Origin: Pontibacter mucosus
GTDB lineage: Bacteria > Bacteroidota > Bacteroidia > Cytophagales > Hymenobacteraceae
Assembly: GCF_003054055.1 (NCBI RefSeq)
Contig: NZ_QBKI01000014.1
Location: 1 to 64,000, forward strand
DNA: 64,000 bases
Direction of reading: 5' to 3'
Below are positions 57,914 through 64,000 of the stretch, one piece after another (positions within the stretch are counted from its first letter, which is position 1; each line of letters begins with the position of its first letter). Below the pieces are notes generated by a model. That model saw nothing but the letters and a program-made list of their open reading frames with translations, ran no database searches and was not told the DNA's origin. A program made the translations under genes and the position numbers.

Positions 57914-58625
57914 CCCCACCCCAGCCCTCCCCTAAAAACAGGGGAGGGTGTTATACTCTGCCGGGTCCAACCACCCCTGGCCTTCAGAGGATGTTAAGTT
58001 CTACAGAAAACTGTCCCCTTGAGGGGACCATAGGGGTGTTCACTTTTGGCGAAGACTTTTACCTCTGGCTTTACACCCCTATTGAGCTTTGCTCGCAAGT
58101 TTCGAACTCCCGTTCTCACTTGTCCTCAGGGGACAGTCTATACTTGCTGCAAAGCAAAAGCTGTAGCTATCGAACTGATTCCCAGCCTTTGGGTTGAGCG
58201 CCTTGTAGATTTCTGGTGCCGCTGTGGCGGCATTGCGACCGAAGGGTAGCAAAAGAAATGTACACCGCGCGATGCCCTAAGGCGAGGCCTCCCGGCCTAG
58301 GAGGGAGCCAAAGCCAGAGATGAAACGATAGGTTGGTTAGGCTGGAGGATGAACTGAAGTTTGGCAAGTATAGCTTGTTTCAACTTGAAGGAAGCGGAGG
58401 CTTGGAAAGTATAAACCGGCAAGTATAAGAGTATGGCTCTGCTAGCCAGTTGAGTTGCAAACCCAAAATCATAAAAGGCACGAGTTACAAACTCGCGCCA
58501 GGAAAGTGGAAGTATAAAGTATAAAACACAAATATCCGTGAACCAAAAGCCCCATTTTATACTTTGATTAAATTCATAAACAGGTAGTGCATAATTCCTG
58601 ATTATCGCCTTATCTTTAGCCGCTG
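57914..58625. repeat. Repeat island F (no gene)
   Basis: Modules: a CCCTCCCCT/AGGGGAGGG hairpin (57925-57948), a CCAACCACCCCT block (about 57967), GTCCCCTTGAGGGGACCATAGGGGTG (about 58011-58036), cacccctattgagctttgctcgcaag (about 58075-58100), a cctcaggggaca block (about 58124), the 230-bp element (58181-58402) and GAGTTGCAAACCC/GAGTTACAAACTC mini-hairpins (about 58450-58495). Confidence 0.8.
58181..58402 (+). repeat. 230-bp dispersed element, copy 4
   Basis: Starts CCCAGCCTTTGGGTTGAGCG, contains GCGCGATGCCCTAAGGCGAG, ends GGAAGCGGAGGC. Confidence 0.75.
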
Positions 58626-59108
58626 ATGAAGGAGAAAAAACTACACCAACCCAAGCCAGAGAAAAAGCTGATAGGGCGGCGCGAGCTGGTCTCTTTCCCG
58701 CTGCTCGACATTGAGGAAATAGAAGCCAAGGTGGACACCGGTGCGTTTACATCAGCCATCCACTGTTCCGACATACACGAGGAGGTGCGCCCGGACGGTA
58801 CCAGGGTCATTGCCCTGGACCTGCTGGACCCTTCCCATCCGCAGTATAACCACAAAAAGCTGGAGTTCACCTCCTACGAGCTGCGCGAAATAAAAAGCTC
58901 CATCGGGGAGAAGCAGGAGCGCTACGTTATCCGTACAACCATCAAACTCTTCGACGAGGAGATAGAGGCCGAGTTCTCGCTCTCAGACCGCAGCGACATG
59001 AAGTACCCCGTCCTCATCGGGCGAAAGCTGCTCCGGGGCCGCTTTATAGTGGATGTGGCCAAAAAGAACCTGGCCCACAAGTATAAAATCAAACACCAAC
59101 AGAAATAA
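58626..59108 (+). CDS. RimK-associated retropepsin-like protease (putative ATP-dependent zinc protease)
   Basis: A 160-residue protein with the aspartyl-protease-like core AKVDTGAFTSAIHCSDI (DTG motif) and YPVLIGRKLLRGRFIVDV. The family is annotated as ATP-dependent zinc protease but the DTG/ILG-type pattern is of retropepsin style. It is the first gene of a tight operon with a RimK ligase (9 nt gap) and a deacylase (1 nt gap). Confidence 0.88.
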   Translation: MKEKKLHQPKPEKKLIGRRELVSFPLLDIEEIEAKVDTGAFTSAIHCSDIHEEVRPDGTRVIALDLLDPSHPQYNHKKLEFTSYELREIKSSIGEKQERYVIRTTIKLFDEEIEAEFSLSDRSDMKYPVLIGRKLLRGRFIVDVAKKNLAHKYKIKHQQK

Positions 59109-59117
59109 AGGCATTTT

Positions 59118-60020
59118 ATGAAGATTGCTATTCTCTCCCGCAACCCCAAGCTGTACTCTACCCGTCGGCTGGTGGAGGCGGCAGAGCAGCGGGGGCACGA
59201 GGCCGTTGTTCTTGACCACCTGCGCTGCGACCTCGTGATTGAGCAGGGCGACCCGCACATCCTCTACAAAGGCGAACGCCTGACCGACGTGGATGCGATT
59301 ATCCCGCGTATCGGGGCATCGGTTACGTTTTACGGCACGGCCGTGGTACGCCAATTTGAGATGATGAAAGTGAAAAGCGCTGTAGACTCGCAGGCCATCG
59401 TGCGCTCGCGCGACAAGCTGCGCTCCATGCAGATACTCGGCCGCGCCGGGCTGGGGCTGCCCAAGACAGCTTTCACCAACTACTCCAAAGAAACCTCGGA
59501 ACTGGTGAAGGAGGTAGGCGGTGCGCCGCTCGTGATAAAGCTTTTGGAAGGCACGCAAGGCCTGGGCGTGGTATTGGCCGAAACCCGCAAGGCGGCTGAG
59601 TCGGTAATCGAGGCGTTTCATAACCTGAAGGCGCGCATCATTGTGCAGGAGTTTATCTCCGAGGCCGGCGGCGCCGACATCCGGGCTTTTGTGGTGAACG
59701 GCGAGGTGGTGGGGGCCATGAAACGCCAGGGCAAGGAAGGGGAGTTCCGCTCTAACCTGCACCGCGGCGGCAAAGCGCAGCTCATCAAGCTGAGCCGTCA
59801 GGAAAAAGCTGCAGCGCTACTAGCCGCCAAATCGCTAGGGCTGGGTATTGCCGGCGTGGACCTGCTGCAATCCAAGCGCGGGCCGCTGATTTTAGAGGTG
59901 AATTCCTCGCCGGGGCTGGAGGGTATTGAGAAAGCCACTCAGAAGGATATCGCCGGAAAAATAATAGAGTACGTGGAAGGGCTAACCAAGAAAAAGCCCA
60001 AGAAGAAAGTAAACGAGTAG
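59118..60020 (+). CDS. RimK-family ATP-grasp alpha-L-glutamate ligase
   Basis: A 300-residue ATP-grasp ligase: N-terminal KIAILSRNPKLYSTRRLVEAA, DVDAIIPRIGASVTFYG, the nucleotide-binding VIKLLEGTQGLGVVLAE, IVQEFISEAGGADIRAFVVNGEVVGAM, and the metal-binding ILEVNSSPGLEGIE. Such enzymes add glutamate (or other amino acids) to a C-terminus or to a small molecule; RimK acts on ribosomal protein S6. Operon with a protease and a deacylase suggests a tagging and removal cycle. Confidence 0.93.
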   Translation: MKIAILSRNPKLYSTRRLVEAAEQRGHEAVVLDHLRCDLVIEQGDPHILYKGERLTDVDAIIPRIGASVTFYGTAVVRQFEMMKVKSAVDSQAIVRSRDKLRSMQILGRAGLGLPKTAFTNYSKETSELVKEVGGAPLVIKLLEGTQGLGVVLAETRKAAESVIEAFHNLKARIIVQEFISEAGGADIRAFVVNGEVVGAMKRQGKEGEFRSNLHRGGKAQLIKLSRQEKAAALLAAKSLGLGIAGVDLLQSKRGPLILEVNSSPGLEGIEKATQKDIAGKIIEYVEGLTKKKPKKKVNE

Positions 60021-60021
60021 C

Positions 60022-60963
60022 ATGCCCGAAACAATCGTTATCAACGGCCGGAGTATAGACCGTGGTGAAAAAGTACTGACCAAGCTGGTTATCAGCAAGC
60101 TGCCGAGCGGCACTGTTATCGAGATTCCTGTTTACGTTTTCCGCTCGGTGCACGACGGGCCGGTGGTGCTCCTGATGGCCGGCATGCACGGTGACGAGGT
60201 AAACGGCACGGAGATTATCCGGCGCATGATTTCCCGCAAAATGCTGTACCCGCTCAAAGGGACTATCATCGCCGTGCCCATTCTGAACATCTACGGCTTC
60301 CTCAACTTCTCCAGGGAGGTGCCCGACGGCAAGGACGTGAACCGCAGCTTCCCGGGTAACCGCGATGGCTCGCTGGCCAGCCGGGTGGCGCACCGCTTTA
60401 TGAAGGAAGTTATGCCCTACATTGACTATGGGCTCGATTTCCATACCGGGGGCCGCAGCCGCGCCAACTACCCGCAGATCCGCTGCGTGCTCAGCGACTA
60501 CCGGAACGCCGAGTTGGCTAATGCTTTTGCTCCGCCCTTTGTGATGAATGCATCTTACCGGCAGGGCTCGCTACGGAAAGAGGCGAGCAAACTGGGCAAA
60601 TCTATACTTGTGTACGAGACAGGCGAGAGCCTGCGCTTCGATGAAAAAGGCATCAACATGGGGATTGAGGGCACTTGCCGCCTGCTGCACCATTTAGGTA
60701 TGATGGCCAGCTGCGTGGAGCCCTCCGAGACGACCAAAGTCTGTATGAAGGATATGTGGCTACGGGCCAAGAACGCCGGCCTCTGGCGCACTTTCATCAG
60801 CATCGGCGACTATGTCAGGAAAGGCCAGCACATCGGCAGCATCACCGACCCTTACGGCGAAATGGAAGTGCGCCTGAACGCCCCGGCCAGCGGGCACGTG
60901 GTAGGACTCAACAACATGCCCGTGGTAAACCAGGGCGACGCGCTGCTGCATATTGCTTACTAG
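60022..60963 (+). CDS. Succinylglutamate desuccinylase/aspartoacylase-family deacylase
   Basis: A 313-residue zinc carboxypeptidase-fold hydrolase: AGMHGDEVNGTEII supplies the metal His and Glu, DVNRSFPGNRDGSLASRVAH the substrate Arg, and DFHTGG the second metal His. A C-terminal biotinyl-like barrel (GDYVRKGQHIGSITDPYGEMEVRLNAPASGHVVG) is present. It lies 1 nt after the RimK gene. Likely cleaves an amide on an acylated or glutamylated amino acid. Confidence 0.9.
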   Translation: MPETIVINGRSIDRGEKVLTKLVISKLPSGTVIEIPVYVFRSVHDGPVVLLMAGMHGDEVNGTEIIRRMISRKMLYPLKGTIIAVPILNIYGFLNFSREVPDGKDVNRSFPGNRDGSLASRVAHRFMKEVMPYIDYGLDFHTGGRSRANYPQIRCVLSDYRNAELANAFAPPFVMNASYRQGSLRKEASKLGKSILVYETGESLRFDEKGINMGIEGTCRLLHHLGMMASCVEPSETTKVCMKDMWLRAKNAGLWRTFISIGDYVRKGQHIGSITDPYGEMEVRLNAPASGHVVGLNNMPVVNQGDALLHIAY

Positions 60964-60998
60964 GGTAGCATTTATACTTTGAATAGCTGGTAAATCAC

Positions 60999-61034
60999 AA
61001 AGGCCCTGCTATACTTTAGCAGGGCCTTTCTGTT
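60999..61034 (+). terminator. Terminator of the RimK operon, with TATACTT in the loop
   Basis: AAAGGCCCTGCTA and TAGCAGGGCCTTT pair; the loop TACTT completes a TATACTT word; TTTCTGTTTAT follows. Confidence 0.88.
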
Positions 61035-61053
61035 TATACTTTATAAGCTAGGT

Positions 61054-61290
61054 TTATACCCATCGCTTTCGCTCGCTGAAGTGGTTGCAGCCAAACTGGG
61101 CACCGGTTATCATTTCGAATTGCTTAGGTTTGAGGTCGTTTGAGGCCTCGTGTACCAGTGGCAGTACATACGACGGCTCCAGTGCGTGCTGGCCAGTCAG
61201 TTCATCGCATACTCCAAAGTCCTTGCTCTGGAGCTGTACTTTATTTTGGTCCTGCTCCCAGTGGGTGCAGTTATTGCATATTGCTTCCAT
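61054..61290 (-). CDS. Small cysteine-rich protein, unknown
   Basis: A 78-residue protein with MEAICNNCTHWE at its start and two more cysteines (GVCDELTG, FGCNHFSE), a CxxC-x20-C-x41-C set likely to bind a metal. It has no signal peptide. No family is recognised with confidence. Confidence 0.65.
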   Translation of the reverse strand: MEAICNNCTHWEQDQNKVQLQSKDFGVCDELTGQHALEPSYVLPLVHEASNDLKPKQFEMITGAQFGCNHFSERKRWV

Positions 61291-61464
61291 AGATTCGTCG
61301 TGTTGGTTTATAGTATAACTATACTTAGTAGGCGTGTGGGTGGTTTGCCCTTTGCCATAGTTTGTGAGAAATTTAGAATAAGACTAAACAAGCAAAGGGA
61401 TAAGACTTTATAGGTCTACAGTAGGGGAGGCAGGTATGAATCGTCCTGAACTAAGTTGACAGAT

Positions 61465-62319
61465 TTAACAATATCCCGGTTTGTTTAGGCAGGCCGGGAT
61501 TTTTTCTTGATGTACCTGCTGCGGTGTTTTCATGTTGAGGGCTAAATGCGGCCTGTGGTTGTTATAAAGTTCTACGGCTTGGGCTAGTAAAAGCTTTACC
61601 TGCCCCAGGTTCTCAAGCGTGCCTCCCAGCCCGAACTCTTCTTTAAGCGTGCAGTTCATGCGCTCGGCCAGCGCGTTCTCGTACGGATCCGAGCTCTGGG
61701 TCATGCTCATGCGCAGACCTCTTTCTATAGCCAGGCCCACGTAGAGCCGGGAGCAGTACTGCAGTCCCCGGTCCGAGTGGTGGATCGTGCCGGCCGCGGT
61801 CTGTTTGGCGCTCAGGGCCATCACAAGGGCACGGCCCATGCTCACTGCCTCCATGTCTGCCGCTGCCGTGTAGCCCACGATCCGGCGGCTGAAGGCATCG
61901 GTGACCAGGTTCACATAGCAGGTGCCCTGCCGGGTTTTGACGTAGGTGATGTCGCTTGCCCACACTTGCTCGGGATGCGTCAGGGGCAGCCCCTTGACCG
62001 GGTTGGGGTATTTACGCAGGTGATGTCTGGAGAAGGTGGTCTGCACGTAGCGTTTTTTAGGGCCAATGAGCAGCCCAAACTCCTTCATCCAGGCAAAGAG
62101 TTTGTCTCTGCCCAGCTTGAGGCCCAGGTGTGTGAAGGTAGACCGCAGTCTAAAGTAGAGCTTTCTGGTGCCCAGGCGCGGCAGGAGCCTGCGCTGCTCA
62201 CAGACTAGCTGCCTAACCTGCTGCTTGAGGGCCGTAGCCCTGCTCTCCTCTTTCCGCAGTTTGTAGAACCACCCGAAAGCAACTAGCCCAGAGCCTGGGC
62301 TAGTTGCTTTCGGGTGGTT
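61465..62319 (-). CDS. IS3 transposase OrfB (DDE integrase domain), no normal start
   Basis: The open frame from a TAG at 62320-62322 to 61465 encodes FYKLRKEESRATALKQQV..., then the IS3 catalytic domain: WASDITYVKT (first Asp), TIHHSDRGLQYCS (second Asp), NALAERMNCTLKEEF (Glu). There is no ATG, GTG or TTG in the first 20 codons, so expression must rely on frameshifting from OrfA. The frame is +1 (or -2) relative to OrfA, whereas IS3 elements usually use -1; the hairpin at the junction may have changed it. Confidence 0.85.
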   Translation of the reverse strand, partial: NHPKATSPGSGLVAFGWFYKLRKEESRATALKQQVRQLVCEQRRLLPRLGTRKLYFRLRSTFTHLGLKLGRDKLFAWMKEFGLLIGPKKRYVQTTFSRHHLRKYPNPVKGLPLTHPEQVWASDITYVKTRQGTCYVNLVTDAFSRRIVGYTAAADMEAVSMGRALVMALSAKQTAAGTIHHSDRGLQYCSRLYVGLAIERGLRMSMTQSSDPYENALAERMNCTLKEEFGLGGTLENLGQVKLLLAQAVELYNNHRPHLALNMKTPQQVHQEKIPACLNKPGYC

Positions 62320-62323
62320 CTAC
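62263..62323. repeat. Perfect 29-bp inverted repeat with 3-nt loop at the orfA-orfB junction
   Basis: Left arm 62263-62291, loop AGC, right arm 62295-62323; the arms are exact complements. It includes the stop codon of OrfA. Confidence 0.95.
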
Positions 62324-62707
62324 CTGCCCCTTTGGCCTGAAAGCTGCCTGCGAGAGGGGCAAATACTTTTTTCGGATGTTGGTGCCGAACTGCTCATCGG
62401 CAATGTCGATGGCCCGGTTGAGAATCATCTTCTCCTGCTCCAAACGCTTGATCCTGGCTTCCAGTTCCTGGAACTTGCTGCGGGGCGGCTGCTTGTCTTT
62501 CATGGCTTGCTTGCTTTTCCAGTCTAACTGCCCGTGTTTACGCAGCCATACCAAAACAGTCGAGCGCCCCTGGATGCCATACTTTACCTGGGCCTGCTTG
62601 TAGGTAAGCCGCCCTTTTTCTACCTGGTCTACAACTGACAGCTTGAAAGCCAGACTGTAGTCCTTTTGGCTCTTCCTTAAAAAGCCACCCTTACTCGTTC
62701 CTTGCAT
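62300..62707 (-). CDS. IS3 OrfA (helix-turn-helix)
   Basis: A 135-residue protein: DYSLAFKLSVVDQVEKGRLTYKQAQVKYGIQGRSTVLVWLRKHG is the IS3 OrfA DNA-binding helix-turn-helix, followed by a Leu-zipper-like LEARIKRLEQEKMILNRAIDIADEQFG. The last residues (RPKGQVEPPESN) fall in the hairpin arm. The ATG at 62707 is preferred over the frame extension to 62728. Confidence 0.88.
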   Translation of the reverse strand: MQGTSKGGFLRKSQKDYSLAFKLSVVDQVEKGRLTYKQAQVKYGIQGRSTVLVWLRKHGQLDWKSKQAMKDKQPPRSKFQELEARIKRLEQEKMILNRAIDIADEQFGTNIRKKYLPLSQAAFRPKGQVEPPESN

Positions 62708-62760
62708 ACAAGTCAACTTTGGTGTCAACTTATTTCAGGACGGTACATATGATAAAAAGC

Positions 62761-62795
62761 AAAAGGCCCCGCTATAGTGTAGCGAGGCCTTTTTT
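62761..62795 (-). terminator. Terminator of the beta-barrel-like gene
   Basis: AAAAGGCCcCGCT and AGCGaGGCCTTTT form the stem; the minus-strand reading ends in a T-rich stretch. Confidence 0.65.
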
Positions 62796-62820
62796 ATACT
62801 TTGTAAGTATGGCTCAGCAA

Positions 62821-63309
62821 TTAAAACACGTAACGCACGTGCAGGGCCGTATCCCAGAAGCCGCCGCCGCTCGGGATGTTGATGTACGGTTTGATGTCGG
62901 CGCCGATGGTGAACGGAATGTCGCGGATGTAATACTCCAGACCCAGGACACCGTCAATACCTACGCCCACTACGTCGTCGTGGTAGTGCTTGTGGTGACG
63001 GTCATAGTAGTGGCGGCCTTCCCAGAAGCCGATGTGGCCACCGATACCGTAGTACCACTGCAGGCCGGCAGCGTTAAAGGCCGGAGCATGCTTCTCGTAC
63101 AACACGGTCAGCACGGTGCCTCTATACTTAAAGCTGGTGCTCAGGATACCCTCAATGGCGGCATCGCTCTTGATAAAGTGTTTTACGGTAAGGCCGGAAG
63201 CGGCGCCTCCTCTCAGGCCGATGCCTGTGGAGTAACTCTGTGCCTGTGCGCCGATAACAGCAAATAGCACAAACGCCAGAGCGAACGTTAGTTTCGTAAT
63301 GGTTCTCAT
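62821..63309 (-). CDS. Small outer-membrane beta-barrel-like protein
   Basis: A 162-residue protein with a signal peptide (cleavage after AQAQ) and alternating amphipathic strands with Gly/aromatic pairs (GIGLRGGAASGLTVKHF, ILSTSFKYRGTVLTVLYEKH, LHVRYVF at the C-terminus ending in Phe). This is the pattern of small porin-like barrels. A His-rich loop (DRHHKHYHDD) is notable. Function unknown. Confidence 0.7.
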   Translation of the reverse strand: MRTITKLTFALAFVLFAVIGAQAQSYSTGIGLRGGAASGLTVKHFIKSDAAIEGILSTSFKYRGTVLTVLYEKHAPAFNAAGLQWYYGIGGHIGFWEGRHYYDRHHKHYHDDVVGVGIDGVLGLEYYIRDIPFTIGADIKPYINIPSGGGFWDTALHVRYVF

Positions 63310-63470
63310 TTGCTAAAAGTTGAATGATTTTCGCGTAGCAGGGGGTACACACCTCCTGTCTGCCGCGAAATTACAACTTCTAACGAGTATAAAAACTGTT
63401 TTTGTATGCGGGGATTACTTTTTGCCTTTATGCAATTTGTTAAGTCAGCGGAAATTGATGCGCTTCTTAA

Positions 63471-63518
63471 GATTGGTATAGTAATATACTTCTAAAGCAG
63501 TATATTACTATACCAATC
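63471..63518. repeat. 20-bp perfect inverted repeat
   Basis: Left arm GATTGGTATAGTAATATACT (63471-63490) and its exact complement (63499-63518) frame TCTAAAGC. It lies between divergent genes 63309 (minus) and 63564 (plus), so it may be an operator or an AT-rich hairpin. Confidence 0.7.
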
Positions 63519-63563
63519 CAAATAGAGGGATACTCTCTTGCCTGGTTCTGTTTATATACCCTG

Positions 63564-64000
63564 ATGAAAACAAACATTCAATTCTTTCTACAGCTGATAA
63601 AGATGTCCTGTGGCCTTATCTTCCTATTAAACAGCTGCATCCCATCTACAAATTATACTTCCTCTGTCGGAGGTTGTCCTAAGGTTTTCAGGTCAGGGGA
63701 GAAGATACTAATGGGAGAAATGACAGGCGTATCTCCTAACCAATCCTACGAATTTTACGAGCAGTTTGCTGAGCGGGTAAGTAAATCAGGCCTGAGGCCA
63801 TACTATGCTGTGGAGCAGGAGATGGACCTACGGGTGCATGGCATCAAGCCTAACGAGGCTATAGACTTAAGTAGCCTTGTCATATTGCAGCGTTTGGGTT
63901 ACGACTACTATATCAAAGTAAACATTGGAAGCACAAGCTCAGGAACAGGTTATTCTAGTGTAAGTGCTGCCGAGCAAAGGGAATTGCAGTCTGGTTATGG
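63564..64000 (+). CDS. Lipoprotein, truncated by window end
   Basis: An ATG at 63564 opens a frame to the window edge (145 codons, no stop). MKTNIQFFLQLIKMSCGLIFLLNSC has a lipobox-like LLNSC (C25), then SSVGGCPKVFRSGEKILMGEM and a hydrophilic chain. No family is recognisable from the visible part. Confidence 0.7.
   Translation, partial: MKTNIQFFLQLIKMSCGLIFLLNSCIPSTNYTSSVGGCPKVFRSGEKILMGEMTGVSPNQSYEFYEQFAERVSKSGLRPYYAVEQEMDLRVHGIKPNEAIDLSSLVILQRLGYDYYIKVNIGSTSSGTGYSSVSAAEQRELQSGY

Larger units (their letters stand above)
61437..62747 (-). mobile_element. IS3-family (IS150-type) insertion sequence
   Basis: A two-ORF element bounded by imperfect inverted ends sharing CGTCCTGAAnTAAGTTGACA (61442-61461 and, inverted, 62723-62742). 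A TATGA pentamer is present at 61435-61439 and 62748-62752, a possible target duplication, although it would make the ends unequal in length. It contains none of the AAGTATA words common elsewhere, consistent with recent arrival. A 29-bp perfect hairpin at 62263-62323 disrupts the junction of its two ORFs. Confidence 0.88.

Noticed and set aside
57991..58249. Short frames reading NCPLEGTIGVFTFGEDF-type peptides
   Set aside because: They run over repeat modules (cctcaaggggac and cacccctattgag) that also occur elsewhere in other frames.

Overview
The window looks like a chromosomal segment from a member of the Bacteroidota. A Cytophagales relative, in the Hymenobacteraceae / Pontibacter range, is my best inference. 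Several intergenic regions carry Bacteroidota-type promoters (TTTG, about 19-20 nt, TAnnTTTG); the cleanest lie before oxyR, sucD and pheT. The gene families fit too: class II ribonucleotide reductase, RNase Y beside zapA, DUF2249-Ric, carboxypeptidase-like regulatory domain proteins, and many small lipoproteins. I found no rRNA, tRNA or CRISPR array.

Layout. 1-1042: end of a transposase and a repeat island. 1043-18314: a respiratory, NO-stress and cofactor region. It holds an orphan oxidase subunit I, proline dehydrogenase, a thioredoxin-like protein, a His-rich lipoprotein, two different 12-TM proteins with heme-ligand-like HxH motifs, truncated globin, B12-dependent NrdJ, Ric, hemerythrin, DUF2249 proteins, a DUF59 Fe-S factor, an Rrf2 regulator with three cysteines, and nadA-nadB. 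FNR/CRP-like dyads sit at the same distance from the -7 box of the thioredoxin-like and nrdJ genes. 18501-28740: housekeeping and small exported proteins, UvsE, RadC, an S23-type four-helix gene and an atypical pyruvate kinase. 28741-29817: repeat island. 29818-35970: a lipoprotein with a duplicated NPPHGEPGHDC motif, DUF1684, and pheT - coiled coil - zapA - rny. 36048-41098: an accessory cassette bracketed by two near-identical copies of the rny terminator. 42039-45029: an OxyR module (ahpD, ahpC, dps, divergent oxyR whose two cysteines fall at residues 199 and 208). 45385-56603: metabolism (oxidoreductase, sucD, CBS-like synthase, adenine deaminase, cmk, ispH) with repeat islands. 56708-60963: PQQ-type dehydrogenase and a protease - RimK ligase - deacylase operon. 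61437-62747: an IS3-family element. The rest is a beta-barrel-like protein and a truncated lipoprotein gene.

The most unusual signal is not a gene. The 7-mer AAGTATA (complement TATACTT) occurs at about 160 places by my manual count, inside and outside genes and on both strands, where 7 to 8 are expected by chance. Its core forms a 15-unit tandem array (46810-46902) between perfect 25-bp inverted arms, and it recurs in inverted pairs within terminator hairpins. It behaves like a genome-wide DNA word, comparable to HIP1 or DNA-uptake sequences. The IS3 element and the pyruvate kinase-like gene lack it, and the accessory cassette has few copies. A second layer is a set of modular intergenic repeat islands whose components recur in nearly the same order at four places.
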